Part shown: positions 51,869 through 60,724 of the stretch, one piece after another
How positions within the stretch are numbered: the stretch's first letter is position 1
Layout of the letters: each line of letters begins with the position of its first letter
Made by a program: the position numbers and the translations under genes
The notes under the pieces: model-generated
What the model was told of the DNA's origin: nothing
Database searches by the model: none
Seen by the model: the letters and a program-made list of their open reading frames with translations, nothing else
Assembly: GCF_002752635.1 (NCBI RefSeq)
Contig: NZ_AYTW01000005.1
Span: 1-64,000, forward strand
Source: Mesotoga sp. Brook.08.105.5.1
Lineage (GTDB): Bacteria > Thermotogota > Thermotogae > Petrotogales > Kosmotogaceae
Direction of reading: 5' to 3'
Length of the DNA stretch: 64,000 bases

Positions 51869-53092
51869 TTAGAGCTTCTTGAATAGCAAAGAAGCGTTAT
51901 GGCCTCCAAAGCCAAATGAGTTTTTTAGGGCGTAGTTGATTTTCCTATCAACTCCTGAATTTGGTGTGTAGTTCAGATTGCATTCAGGATCGGGGATAGA
52001 GTAATTAATCGTTGGTGGAACGAAAGAGTTCTGAATTGCAAGAAGAGTTGCTACAGATTCAATTGCTCCTGCGGCTCCCAGGGCATGTCCGACCATTGAC
52101 TTTGTGGAACTTATGTTGAGCCCATCACTACTCCCAAATAGACGCTTTATGGCTCGTGTCTCCGTCAAGTCGTTTAAGGGCGTAGAAGTGCCGTGAGCGT
52201 TAATATAGTCAACTTCTGATGGGTCAACTTCGGCTTCTTCAAGAGCCATTTTCATAGCTCTGTAAGCTCCATCACCAGATTCCTCGGGTGAAGTGATATG
52301 AAACGCATCATCGGTTGAACCGTATCCGGCGATTTCCCCGTAGATCTTTGCTCCACGCTTCAAAGCATGCCCGTATTCCTCGATGATCAGTGTTGCGGAT
52401 CCTTCGGCCATAACAAATCCATCGCGTTCGCGATCAAACGGTCTTGAAGCATTTTCAGGATTTCCGCGTGATAGGGCGGTCATATTCGAGAAGCCGGCAA
52501 GAGCAAGGGGCGTGATCGTGGCTTCAGAACCGCCGGTCATCGCGATATCGATTATCCCATTTCTTATAAGCCTCGTTGCTTCACCAATCGCATTTGTGCC
52601 AGAAGCGCAAGCTGTGGACACAGTGAAGTTTGTACCCTTGAACTTGAAACGTACGGCGAGAAGTCCTGGTGCCATATTCGCGATAGTCATGGGAATCAGG
52701 AAAGGGCTGATTCTCGAGGGGCCTTTTTCCAACAAGACGGAGTGCTGGTCCTCAATGACATCCATTCCGCCTAGACCTACACCATAGACCACCCCAGCCC
52801 TTTCGGGATTAGGAATCTTTCCGTCCAGACCGGAATCATCATACGCCTGGCAAGCACTAGCAACAGCCATCTGAACAAATCTTGCGTTTCTTTTTGCTTC
52901 TTTTTTGCCCATAAATGCAACAGGATCGAAGTCTTTTACCTGACCAGCAACCTTTGATCCAAACTGAGTGACATCAAAAGTGTCAATCCAGTCAATACCA
53001 GATCTACCAGATTTCAGCGACTCCCAAAACTCCGATAGGTTCTTTCCTATTGAACAAATTACACCCATTCCAGTTATTACGACTCTTCTCAT
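51869..53092 (-). CDS. fabF: Beta-ketoacyl-ACP synthase II
   Basis: 407 residues. Condenses malonyl-ACP with acyl-ACP. Cys-His-His triad visible: Cys in VSTACASGTNA, His in NAHGTSTPLND and His in KSMVGHALGAAGA. GFGGHNASL near the end is typical. Length is usual for FabF. Begins 2 bases after the acpP stop; fab genes share the promoter in front of fabK. Confidence 0.97.
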   Translation of the reverse strand: MRRVVITGMGVICSIGKNLSEFWESLKSGRSGIDWIDTFDVTQFGSKVAGQVKDFDPVAFMGKKEAKRNARFVQMAVASACQAYDDSGLDGKIPNPERAGVVYGVGLGGMDVIEDQHSVLLEKGPSRISPFLIPMTIANMAPGLLAVRFKFKGTNFTVSTACASGTNAIGEATRLIRNGIIDIAMTGGSEATITPLALAGFSNMTALSRGNPENASRPFDRERDGFVMAEGSATLIIEEYGHALKRGAKIYGEIAGYGSTDDAFHITSPEESGDGAYRAMKMALEEAEVDPSEVDYINAHGTSTPLNDLTETRAIKRLFGSSDGLNISSTKSMVGHALGAAGAIESVATLLAIQNSFVPPTINYSIPDPECNLNYTPNSGVDRKINYALKNSFGFGGHNASLLFKKL

Positions 53093-53093
53093 C

Positions 53094-53342
53094 CTATCTC
53101 TCTTCCAGTTTGATTATGAATTTCACAACGTCATCGATGGTCTTGAAGCTTGCGGTCTGACTGTCGCTGATCTGGATATCGAATTTGTCTTCAAGTTCCA
53201 TTACAAGATCTACCAAGTCAAGAGAGTCAGCTCCAAGATCTTCTATGAATCTTGAACTTCCGACGATTTCTCCAGCTTCAATACTCAGATTCTCTGCTAC
53301 GATCGAAATCACTCTTTCCTGTACAGTAGACGTCTTTTCCAT
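53094..53342 (-). CDS. acpP: Acyl carrier protein
   Basis: 82 residues from ATG 53342, 8 bases after AGAGG; GTG 53351 is in-frame upstream but would overlap the site. The 4'-phosphopantetheine attachment motif is GADSLDLVDLVM. Highly acidic and helical as expected. It carries the growing acyl chains between FabD, FabF, FabK and FabZ. Confidence 0.96.
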   Translation of the reverse strand: MEKTSTVQERVISIVAENLSIEAGEIVGSSRFIEDLGADSLDLVDLVMELEDKFDIQISDSQTASFKTIDDVVKFIIKLEER

Positions 53343-53369
53343 TGAACTCACCTCTCATTTCAAAGTATT

Positions 53370-54305
53370 TTAGTTAACGATTTCCTGGAATTCTCTTATT
53401 ACTTCAAGGCTTTCGCAATCTGTTGTGCTAATCGAAACGTTTCTATCAATCTTCTTCATAAATCCGCTAAGAACCTTTCCGGGTCCTACTTCAATGAATC
53501 TGTCCGAGCCAAGTTGTATCATTCTTCTTATTGATTGTTCCCATTTAACTGGCTTATATGCCTGGGAGATTATGAGTTCTTTGATTTCCTCTGGATCTTC
53601 GGGGAAGAAGTCGCCAGTGACGTTTGAGATCACGGGGATTTTAGGAGGACTCACCTTGACGTCCTTCAGAAAGTCCCGCAAGACATCGCCTACTGGCTGT
53701 AAGAATCGACTGTGAAAAGGTGCGCTGACGGAAAGCTCAACGCACTTTCTAGCACCTGCTTCCAGTGCCATTGAAGTTACCAAACGCACTTTTTCTGTAG
53801 TTCCCGAAACCACAACCTGGCCTGGACAGTTGTAATTGGCAACGATAACTTCTTCTTCAGAAGAGATTTCCAGGCAGATTTTCTCTACGGCCTCATTGGG
53901 TAAACCTATGATTGCCGCCATTATTCCTTCACCGGGTGGAATTGCTTCTTGCATCGCTATTCCCCTCAACCTGACAAGTCGAAGAGCATCAGCGTACTCA
54001 AGTGATCCCGCAACAGTAAGCGCACTGAATTCTCCAAGAGATAGACCCGCTACAATATCGGGTTTAGCACCCCTTTCCGAGAGGAAATCCGAAAGAGCGA
54101 TGCTGACAGAGAGAATAGCCGGCTGAGCATTCTGTGTAAGAGTCAACTCACTTTCCGGACCTTCAAGCATCAATCTTAACATATCAAATCCAAGCATTCG
54201 GCCCGAGAGCCCAATGAATTCTCGTATTATGGCGCTTTCCTCGAACAGTGTCTTTCCCATTCCAACGTACTGACTCCCCTGACCGGGAAATATCCATGCT
54301 ACCAT
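53370..54305 (-). CDS. fabD: Malonyl-CoA:ACP transacylase
   Basis: 311 residues. Loads malonyl groups onto ACP. Motifs: FPGQGSQYVGMG at the N-terminus, nucleophile Ser in GLSLGEFSAL, and His in SAPFHSRFL. Starts inside the last 7 bases of fabK (ATG 54305). Confidence 0.96.
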   Translation of the reverse strand: MVAWIFPGQGSQYVGMGKTLFEESAIIREFIGLSGRMLGFDMLRLMLEGPESELTLTQNAQPAILSVSIALSDFLSERGAKPDIVAGLSLGEFSALTVAGSLEYADALRLVRLRGIAMQEAIPPGEGIMAAIIGLPNEAVEKICLEISSEEEVIVANYNCPGQVVVSGTTEKVRLVTSMALEAGARKCVELSVSAPFHSRFLQPVGDVLRDFLKDVKVSPPKIPVISNVTGDFFPEDPEEIKELIISQAYKPVKWEQSIRRMIQLGSDRFIEVGPGKVLSGFMKKIDRNVSISTTDCESLEVIREFQEIVN

Positions 54306-55252
54306 CTCTTGATCCCTCCCAAAACTTCGATGACCTCTTCGGCTTCCCCGATGATTTCTTCCAACAACTCACTTACGCTTTTGATGTCTCTGATCAATCC
54401 ACTAGATTGACCGGCCATGAGCGAGCCAAAATTGAGATCACCTTCTCTTGCGGCTCTTTTAAGGCCGCCAATCGCCACTCTTTCAATTGCCTCGACTCCG
54501 TTACCTTGTCTTTCAAGTTCTTCAATCTTCCTAGTCAATTTATTTCGGAAGGCTCTGACAGGATGTCCGGTTGAGATCCCTGTAACGACTGTATCAAGCT
54601 CGTTTGATGAAAGAACTCTTTCTTTGTAATTATGGTGTGCCGAACACTCCGTCGTGCAAATGAACCTTGTTCCCATCTGGATTCCGCTTGCCCCTAGAGC
54701 AAGAGCTGCTACGAGCCCTCTTCCATCAGCGATTCCGCCGGCAGCAATAACAGGGATCTTTACTACGGATGCAACGGCCGCCACCAGAACCATTGTTGTC
54801 ACCTTTCCGATATGGCCACCGGCTTCCATTCCTTCGGCAATTACTGCGTCAGCACCTTGTTTTTCGAGCCTTCGTGCAAGTGCCGTTGAAGCAACAACCG
54901 GGATTACTTTAGTCCCAGAAGACTTGAGCCTTTCAATAATGCGTGATGGGCTTCCTGCACCTGTCGTTACCACTGGTACCTTCTCTCGGCAGACAACTTC
55001 TATTTGATCTTCGATGTTCTGAGAGAGAAGCATAATATTTACGCCAAAAGGTTTTGATGTGATCTCTTTTGTTCTTCGGATTTCAGTCTGTAACTCTTCC
55101 GCCGAAAGGCTTCCGCCAGCAATAATCCCTAACCCGCCAGCATTTGAAACAGCCCCTGCCAAGCCGTTGTCTGAAATCCAGGCCATTCCTCCCTGGAATA
55201 TTGGATACTTTATTCCTAATAGTTCAGTTAGTGTTCTTCTTTGTCTCGTCAA
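54299..55252 (-). CDS. fabK: Enoyl-ACP reductase II (flavoprotein FabK)
   Basis: 317 residues from TTG 55252, chosen because AGGAGG lies 5 bases before; the in-frame GTG at 55270 would put that site inside the gene. Reduces the enoyl-ACP double bond with FMN; resistant-type alternative to FabI. FMN/TIM-barrel motifs: YPIFQGGMAWIS, NAGGLGIIAGG, AEGMEAGGHIGKVTTM and AAGGIADGRGLVAALALGA. No FabI in the window. It leads fabK-fabD-acpP-fabF. Confidence 0.94.
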   Translation of the reverse strand: MTRQRRTLTELLGIKYPIFQGGMAWISDNGLAGAVSNAGGLGIIAGGSLSAEELQTEIRRTKEITSKPFGVNIMLLSQNIEDQIEVVCREKVPVVTTGAGSPSRIIERLKSSGTKVIPVVASTALARRLEKQGADAVIAEGMEAGGHIGKVTTMVLVAAVASVVKIPVIAAGGIADGRGLVAALALGASGIQMGTRFICTTECSAHHNYKERVLSSNELDTVVTGISTGHPVRAFRNKLTRKIEELERQGNGVEAIERVAIGGLKRAAREGDLNFGSLMAGQSSGLIRDIKSVSELLEEIIGEAEEVIEVLGGIKRW

Positions 55253-55294
55253 TGTCGTTCCTCCTGGCACGGAAATGCTGATAAAGAGTCAGCA

Positions 55295-55323
55295 ACACTA
55301 TACCAGGGCCCAAGGAGACCAAT
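55295..55323 (-). promoter_or_regulatory. Promoter of the fabK-fabD-acpP-fabF operon
   Basis: On the minus strand TTATTG (55318-55323), a 17-base spacer and TATAGT (55295-55300). A palindrome TGCTGA, 7 bases, TCAGCA (55274-55292) overlaps the expected transcription start and could be an operator. Confidence 0.55.
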
Positions 55324-55340
55324 AAAGTATGGATTTCGGA

Positions 55341-55368
55341 CGCTTTGCGGTCTTATTGACCGGAAACG
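55341..55368 (+). promoter_or_regulatory. Hairpin in the fabZ leader
   Basis: CGCTTTGCGGTC (55341-55352) and GACCGGAAACG (55358-55368) pair almost completely around TTATT. It is 17 bases ahead of the fabZ start, directly before the ribosome site, so it could be a regulator site or influence translation. No T-run follows. Confidence 0.35.
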
Positions 55369-55384
55369 CTACAGGAGGAGAGCT

Positions 55385-55792
55385 TTGAAAGACAAGGAGT
55401 ATGTTCAAGAGAGAATTCCTCACAGAGACCCTTTTCTGTTAGTGGACGGTGTAACATCTATTGGAGAAACGGAGGCTAAAGCTTACAGAGATATCCTTGA
55501 AGATGATCCCGTTTTCAGAGGCCACTTTCCCGGGTGCCCAATCTACCCGGGAGTACTAATAATTGAGGGTCTAGCACAAACGGCGGGAATTCTTCTTCTA
55601 AAGCCTGGGACAACCCCTTTGTTCGTAGGAATAGAAAAAGCACGGTTCAAGACCATAGTTAAACCTCCATGCAGACTTGAATACTCAATCAGACTGATTG
55701 GAAGAAAGATGAATCTTGCCAAAATAGATGCTACAGCTTTTGTAGATGGCAAACTTTCTGTCAAGGCAGTTCTACTTGTCACTTCGCTATAA
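55385..55792 (+). CDS. fabZ: 3-hydroxyacyl-ACP dehydratase FabZ
   Basis: 135 residues from TTG 55385, preceded by GGAGGAG; the frame continues upstream to 55241 but without a ribosome site. Dehydrates beta-hydroxyacyl-ACP. Hotdog fold with catalytic His in IPHRDPFLLVDG and Glu in PGVLIIEGLAQTAG; GHFPGCPIYPG is characteristic. It stands alone, divergent from the rest of the fab cluster; the two promoters share about 110 bases. fabG and fabH are not in the window. Confidence 0.94.
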   Translation: MKDKEYVQERIPHRDPFLLVDGVTSIGETEAKAYRDILEDDPVFRGHFPGCPIYPGVLIIEGLAQTAGILLLKPGTTPLFVGIEKARFKTIVKPPCRLEYSIRLIGRKMNLAKIDATAFVDGKLSVKAVLLVTSL

Positions 55793-55800
55793 CAATGATT

Positions 55801-55829
55801 TTGGAAAGAAAAAACCCCTGTGCTATAAT
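55801..55829 (+). promoter_or_regulatory. Possible promoter embedded in the htrA terminator
   Basis: On the plus strand TTGGAA (55801-55806), a 17-base spacer and TATAAT (55824-55829). Transcription would start near 55836 and run into a hairpin at 55868-55892. No coding frame follows, so a short structured RNA is the only plausible product. May be chance within an AT-rich loop. Confidence 0.4.
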
Positions 55830-55853
55830 TTAGGCGTTGATCCTGCACAGGGG
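55809..55853 (-). terminator. Rho-independent terminator of htrA
   Basis: On the minus strand CCCCTGTGC (from 55853 to 55845) and GCACAGGGG (55823-55815) form a perfect 9-bp stem, followed by six T (55814-55809). The 21-base loop is long. It lies about 50 bases after the htrA stop. Confidence 0.85.
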
Positions 55854-55867
55854 ACTAAAGGGGGTAA

Positions 55868-55892
55868 GCCGTCACCTTCGAAGGGTGACGGC
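55868..55892. other. Second strong hairpin between fabZ and htrA
   Basis: GCCGTCACCTTC and GAAGGGTGACGGC pair with a single bulge, with no loop beyond the TTCGAA turn. On the plus strand ATTTCCATTTT follows, a modest T-rich tail. It may terminate fabZ or the putative short RNA, or protect the htrA 3' end. Confidence 0.6.
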
Positions 55893-55901
55893 ATTTCCAT
55901 T

Positions 55902-57299
55902 TTAGAACTGGAAAGAAGCAACGAATCTTACGCCGCTTCTATAGACGAAGAAAGCCACGTAATCTCCCTCTCTTATGCTATCAACAGCTTCTTCAAAAGC
56001 ACTTACATTATCAATAGCCACCTGATTTCCATTTATGCTTAAACGGGTTATTATGTCGTCTTTCCCTATGCCCAGCCTGTATACTATTCCTTCTGTGCTT
56101 ACACTCCTAACGATTATCCCTCTGAACTCTTGAGAAAGGCCGAGACGCTCTCTGTCTTCAGGAGTTATCTCGGAAACCGAGAGGCCTAAAGAGCTCTCGA
56201 AAGCTTTTGGCTCTTCACTCTCTTCCTGTGAAGAAGTACTTTCTTGAGAAAGGGTCCCAAGGACTGCAGTTACAACAATCCTCTCTCCGAACCTGTCGAT
56301 CGTGATTCTAACTTGAGAACCAGCAGGGTAGTTGAGTACAGCTGCTCTAAGCTCAGAGGAGTTTGAGATCTCAAGATTTTCGAATCCGACTATTACGTCT
56401 TGTGGCCTAATTCCCGCCTTGTCAGCAGCTGAGTCAGGTACGACATCGGTTATTAAGGCGCCTTTATCAACTTTGAGACCCAACGATCGAGAGATTGCCT
56501 CAGTGACGGAGTCCATGTACACTCCCAGATAAGCCCTCTGAACCGATCCCGTTTCGATTATCGAATCAACGAATCTCATAGCAACGTTGATCGGTATTGC
56601 GAAGCCAAGAGAAGTCCCAACGTCGGGAGATATAATGGCTGTGTTGATTCCGATAACCTGACCATAAATGTTGAGGAGTGGACCTCCACTATTACCGGGG
56701 TTGATTGCTGCATCAGTCTGGATAAGATTCGAATAGACTCCGTTACCGTCGGGTTTCGGTAGCTGCCTGCCGACAGCGCTGATCACGCCGAGGGTAACTG
56801 TGTGTTTTAGACCAAAAGGATTGCCTATCGCAATTGCCCATTCGCCTATCCTAAGAGAGTCGGAGTCACCGACTTCAACAATGGGAAGATCGGCACCGTC
56901 CGGTTCGATCTTTATCACGGCAATGTCTAGTTCGGCGTCTCCTCCAATATACTTTGCCGGATAGACGTTGCCGTCGAGAAGAGATACCGATATCTTGTCT
57001 GCTCCAGCGACAACATGTTCGTTAGTGAAAATATAGCCATCTTTACTGAAGATGAACCCGGACCCAACGCCGGTCACCTTCTGATCGGGAATTTCACCAA
57101 AAAAACGCCTGAAGAATTCCTCGAAACCGTAAGGATCTCTGATGGAATATTTCCTTGTCGCCTCAACGTCTACTTTGACAACTGCTGGTCCTGCTGCTTC
57201 AACTACGTTAATAACTGGGCTCTCGTAGCCTTCATTAACCAGGGCCAGAGAAGCCACTGATAACATAACTACAACAAGTACTACAGAAACCTTCTTCAT
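55902..57299 (-). CDS. htrA: HtrA/DegP-type periplasmic serine protease
   Basis: 465 residues. Signal peptide 1-19 (SVASLALV). Trypsin-like domain with His in FTNEHVVAGA, Asp in AELDIAVIKIE and Ser in NPGNSGGPLLN; the LA loop region GFEEFFRRFFGE is present. Two PDZ domains follow: about 240-340 (VVPDSAADKAGIRPQDVIVG, quoted as SAADKAGIRPQDVIVG) and about 370-465. Degrades or refolds damaged envelope proteins, which fits bamA in the same cell. GGAGG 7 bases before ATG. Confidence 0.96.
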   Translation of the reverse strand: MKKVSVVLVVVMLSVASLALVNEGYESPVINVVEAAGPAVVKVDVEATRKYSIRDPYGFEEFFRRFFGEIPDQKVTGVGSGFIFSKDGYIFTNEHVVAGADKISVSLLDGNVYPAKYIGGDAELDIAVIKIEPDGADLPIVEVGDSDSLRIGEWAIAIGNPFGLKHTVTLGVISAVGRQLPKPDGNGVYSNLIQTDAAINPGNSGGPLLNIYGQVIGINTAIISPDVGTSLGFAIPINVAMRFVDSIIETGSVQRAYLGVYMDSVTEAISRSLGLKVDKGALITDVVPDSAADKAGIRPQDVIVGFENLEISNSSELRAAVLNYPAGSQVRITIDRFGERIVVTAVLGTLSQESTSSQEESEEPKAFESSLGLSVSEITPEDRERLGLSQEFRGIIVRSVSTEGIVYRLGIGKDDIITRLSINGNQVAIDNVSAFEEAVDSIREGDYVAFFVYRSGVRFVASFQF

Positions 57300-57362
57300 A
57301 ACTCTGACCTCCTTCTTCGAGTTGGCTACTCCGGTATCAATTTGACTGAAAATTTTTGTCCA

Positions 57363-57391
57363 TTGTTCAAGGAATTGGTTGGTGATATACT
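57363..57391 (+). promoter_or_regulatory. Promoter of the ArsB/NhaD-type transporter
   Basis: TTGTTC (57363-57368), a 17-base spacer and TATACT (57386-57391). About 25 bases of leader then include GAGAGGTGA before the ATG at 57423. Confidence 0.6.
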
Positions 57392-57422
57392 GTTATAGTT
57401 CATTTTCGAGAGGTGACTCGAA

Positions 57423-58697
57423 ATGCAGTGGTTGTTCGTTCTAGTTGTTTTTGTTCTGGCTTACATTCTCATAATATCTGGTAAATTCAATAGATCTACC
57501 GTTGCGTTTGCAGCAGGTATAATCATACTTCTTTCTAAAGTAATACCTAACTTCGATATGAAGGAAATTGGTTTTCTTGTAGACTTCAATACGATAGGCA
57601 TTCTTATCGGAATGATGATAGTGGTCGGCACTCTTAGGACAACAGGGTTCTTCGAGTTTGTGGCTGTTCATGTTGTGAGGATTTCGAAGGGAAATGTTAG
57701 AGCATTATTAGTCTTCTTTATGGTTACAATTGCGCTTTTCTCTGCCTTTCTAGACAACGTCACTACTATACTTCTCTTTGCCCCGATAATATTTCTTGTT
57801 GCGGATTCTCTGGAAGTCTCCCCCAGAAACTTCCTGCTTGCGGGTGTCCTCGCCGCAAACGTTGGAGGAACGGCAACGCTGATTGGAGATCCGCCCAATA
57901 TCCTTGTCGGTTCAGCGAGTGGATTCGGATTTATGGATTTCATAAGGATAGATGGCCCTATTACTCTCATTGCACTGCTAATTACTGTCGTCTTTCTTGA
58001 CAGAAGGGTTTTCAAGAGTTATAGATTGATGGGAGACAAACTTCAGCGGCTTGCAAGTATGGATCCCAACAAGGCTATAGTCTCAAAATCCTCACTGTAC
58101 AAGTCGCTGACCGTGTTTTTTGGAATAATAGCAGGATTCCTTCTGCACGACTTGATAGGAGTTGAGCCATCTTTGATTGCCCTCGGCGGTGCTGCTGCTG
58201 CGATGATCCTTAGCGGTAAGAGTTTTTCAAGTCTGTCTGAGGATATCGAATGGGACACGATCTTTTTCTTCATGGGGTTGTTTGTGCTTGCGTCGGCACT
58301 CCAACAAGTAGGTATTACGTCATCTATTTCCGATCTACTTGGTTCTCTTTCGGGCAACAGGATCATTCTCTTTCTAACACTTTACTGGTTATCTGCACTC
58401 ATGAGCGGTTTTATCGGTGCGGTGCCGGCTGTAACATTTATGATTCCCGTTATTGAGGGGATGACTGCAAAATACGGAGTTCCCATGGATGTTTGGTGGG
58501 TGATATCGATCTCAGCGTGTTTTGGGGGGAGTTTCTCAATTGCGGGCGCCGCAGCCAATATGGTTGGTGTCGGACTGATAGAAAAGCATTCAAGGGAAAA
58601 GCTGAGTTATTCGGATTTCTTGAAGTTTTCAATGCCGTTGACGATCATGACCCTTGCTGCCGGTACTGCGTATATCCTTGTGAGGTTTTCCTTCTAG
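57423..58697 (+). CDS. ArsB/NhaD-family ion transporter
   Basis: 424 residues with about 11-12 membrane helices. Belongs to the ion transporter superfamily (ArsB, NhaD, SLC13): signatures FLDNVTTILLFAPI and LAANVGGTATLIGDPPNI are the duplicated helix-hairpin core, and SGFIGAVPAVTFMIPVI with FGGSFSIAGAAANMVG are the second half. Could be a sodium/proton antiporter, an arsenite or a dicarboxylate transporter; there is no arsenic gene nearby, so Na+/H+ is the leading guess. Its 3' end overlaps the convergent radical SAM gene by 69 bases. Confidence 0.85.
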   Translation: MQWLFVLVVFVLAYILIISGKFNRSTVAFAAGIIILLSKVIPNFDMKEIGFLVDFNTIGILIGMMIVVGTLRTTGFFEFVAVHVVRISKGNVRALLVFFMVTIALFSAFLDNVTTILLFAPIIFLVADSLEVSPRNFLLAGVLAANVGGTATLIGDPPNILVGSASGFGFMDFIRIDGPITLIALLITVVFLDRRVFKSYRLMGDKLQRLASMDPNKAIVSKSSLYKSLTVFFGIIAGFLLHDLIGVEPSLIALGGAAAAMILSGKSFSSLSEDIEWDTIFFFMGLFVLASALQQVGITSSISDLLGSLSGNRIILFLTLYWLSALMSGFIGAVPAVTFMIPVIEGMTAKYGVPMDVWWVISISACFGGSFSIAGAAANMVGVGLIEKHSREKLSYSDFLKFSMPLTIMTLAAGTAYILVRFSF

Positions 58698-60371
58698 GGT
58701 TCGTCTTTCAGTTAAAACCTCTTTTTGTGCTTTTCTAGAACCTGAGGACTTTTCTACAAAGATTGAGTCGCCATTTTCTGAAGTCATCTCAGTGTAATAC
58801 ATAGCCGTGGAGAGTGTCGAAGGTGAAGGAGTGAAAATCTGGACTTGCTCAGGATTATAGCGCATTTTCTCTCGAATAAATCTCTTTAGTTCTTCCATGT
58901 CCCGAATCGTGCACCCTGGGTGGGCCGCGATGAAGTAACCAACAACGAAGTTTTTTCTGTCTGATAGCCGATCAACTTCTTCAAGAAAGCTAGTCAGCAT
59001 CTTATTCGAGGGTTTGCACATGTGTTCAAGCACATGATCGACTGTGTGCTCTGGAGCTATCTTCAGCTGCCCCGAGACGTGGTTTTTCATTAGTTCCTTC
59101 AGAAATTCCTTCCCGTATCTTTTATCACCTAGAATGAGATCATATCTGATGCCCGAGGAGACGAATACATGTTTTACTCCAGGAATTTCTCTCGCTCTTT
59201 TTAGAAGAGACAAATATCTTGAATGATCAGGTTCCAAAGAGCCGCATACCTCCGGGAAGAGGCATCTCTTGGTTCGGCAGGCTCCAGCCTTCAGCTTAAC
59301 CAAACACTCGTAGCCGTACATGTTCGCCGTTGGTCCACCTATGTCAGTTACGGTTCCTCTGAAATTACCATCTCTTGTGAGAGAAACGACTTCGTCAAGA
59401 ATAGATGTCTCACTTCTTGAGACTACTGTCCTTCCCTGATGAAGGGCAATTGCGCAGAAATTGCACTGACCATAGCAACCTCTATGGCTCGTCACTGAAT
59501 AGCGTACCGTATCAACAGCTTTAACTCTACCTTTGGAGAGAGATACAGGATGCACGGTACGAGTGAAAGGAAGAGAGTAGAATGAGTCCAGCTCCTCTTG
59601 AATAACAACTGGCGGTTTGTTCTGAACAACATATCTGTTATCCTGGAGCTGGTAAAGCCGATTCCCTCTTGCGGCATCGGTCTCTTCGTGGATCATTCTG
59701 GTGAGCTTGAAGTAATCCTTCTTGTTGCGGACTACAGACTCATGTGATGGGAGTTCCACTCCATCCGGTTTTGCGCTTGACCAGAAAGCTGTACCCTCTA
59801 CATTGTGAGACACTCTTCCTTGATTAGCAATCTCTCTGGCAATTTCCACAATCGGTTTTTCTCCCATTCCATAAACAAGCAAATCGGCTTTGGAATCAAG
59901 GAGAATCGACTTCTTTATTCTGTCGCTCCACCAATCAAAATGAGAGAATCTTCTCAGACTAGCTTCTATGCCTCCAATAACTACAATTGTGTCTTTAAAT
60001 GCCTGCCTAATTAGGTTAGCATAGACCGTCACTGCCCTATCGGGTCTCTTTCCCCCGATCCCTCCTGGTGTGTAATCATCGCTCTTTCTCTTCTTCCCGG
60101 TTGAAGTATAGTTTGCAACCATCGAATCGGCATTCCCAGAGGTCACACCAAAGAAGAGTCTTGGTCTTCCCAGCGCTCTGATCTCTGTGGTTGTTCTCCA
60201 GTCGGGTTGTGAGATAACACCAATTCTCCACCCATCAGATTCAAGGACCCTGGCTATCATTGCAGTTCCAAAGGAAGGATGATCAACAAAAGCATCCCCC
60301 GTTACAAGGATCACATCGAGAACGTTCCAGTTTCTTTCTACCATCTCTTCGGTCGTCATTGGTATATTCAT
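58629..60371 (-). CDS. YgiQ-family radical SAM protein
   Basis: 580 residues from ATG 60371 (GGAG 6 bases before); the open frame continues to 60434 but into the RNase P RNA 3' end. Radical SAM cluster motif: RGCYGQCNFCAIALHQG (CxxxCxxC). N-terminal DVILVTGDAFVDHPSFG and later GGIEASLRRFSHFDWW are diagnostic of the UPF0313/YgiQ group. Substrate unknown. A C-terminal basic tail extends past the family core and runs antisense to the transporter. Confidence 0.93.
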   Translation of the reverse strand: MNIPMTTEEMVERNWNVLDVILVTGDAFVDHPSFGTAMIARVLESDGWRIGVISQPDWRTTTEIRALGRPRLFFGVTSGNADSMVANYTSTGKKRKSDDYTPGGIGGKRPDRAVTVYANLIRQAFKDTIVVIGGIEASLRRFSHFDWWSDRIKKSILLDSKADLLVYGMGEKPIVEIAREIANQGRVSHNVEGTAFWSSAKPDGVELPSHESVVRNKKDYFKLTRMIHEETDAARGNRLYQLQDNRYVVQNKPPVVIQEELDSFYSLPFTRTVHPVSLSKGRVKAVDTVRYSVTSHRGCYGQCNFCAIALHQGRTVVSRSETSILDEVVSLTRDGNFRGTVTDIGGPTANMYGYECLVKLKAGACRTKRCLFPEVCGSLEPDHSRYLSLLKRAREIPGVKHVFVSSGIRYDLILGDKRYGKEFLKELMKNHVSGQLKIAPEHTVDHVLEHMCKPSNKMLTSFLEEVDRLSDRKNFVVGYFIAAHPGCTIRDMEELKRFIREKMRYNPEQVQIFTPSPSTLSTAMYYTEMTSENGDSIFVEKSSGSRKAQKEVLTERRTLEGKPHKDIRSTGSKGHDRQRH

Positions 60372-60392
60372 AAGGCACTCCAAAAAGAAAAA

Positions 60393-60723
60393 CGGGAAGC
60401 GAAACCGTAAGCCGGATTCTGTTACTGTGACCATCTATCTGGGAGCCATGTTACCATAGCCCTCTTGCATCCTACCCGAAAGGGATTTGGTGGGCATCCT
60501 CAGACCCTTTCTGCTTGGACTTGCTCCAGACGGGGGTTACCAGGCCTGCCGGTCGCCCGACAGCCGGTGAGCTCTTACCTTCACCTTTCCATCCTTGCCC
60601 TAAGGCGGTCTTCTTTTCTATGGCCCTTTCCGGAGATCACTCTCCCTGGGTATTACCCAGCGCCCCTGCCCATGGAGTCCGGACTTTCCTCGGAATTTCC
60701 GCGGTCACACGTTTCGCTTCCCG
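60393..60723 (-). ncRNA. rnpB: RNase P RNA, bacterial type A
   Basis: 331 bases. Minus strand: 5' CGGGAAGCGAAAC pairs with 3' GTTTCGCTTCCCG (helix P1). Conserved cores: GAGGAAAGTCCGGACTCC near the 5' end, the central AGGGCAAGGATGGAAAGG, GGTAACCCCC region, and the 3' core ACAGAATCCGGCTTACG (split here to stay short). TTTTTCTTTTT follows, so P1 plus the T-run acts as terminator. No Shine-Dalgarno or gene lies inside. It sits between two radical SAM genes with 2 bases to the upstream one. Confidence 0.97.
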
Positions 60724-60724
60724 A

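Noticed and set aside
55809-55892. Riboswitch before htrA or fabZ
   Set aside because: The structures lie after the stops of both genes, so they cannot be leaders.
60372-60434. N-terminal extension of the YgiQ-type gene
   Set aside because: It would translate the conserved 3' end of rnpB; GGAG before ATG 60371 gives a better start.
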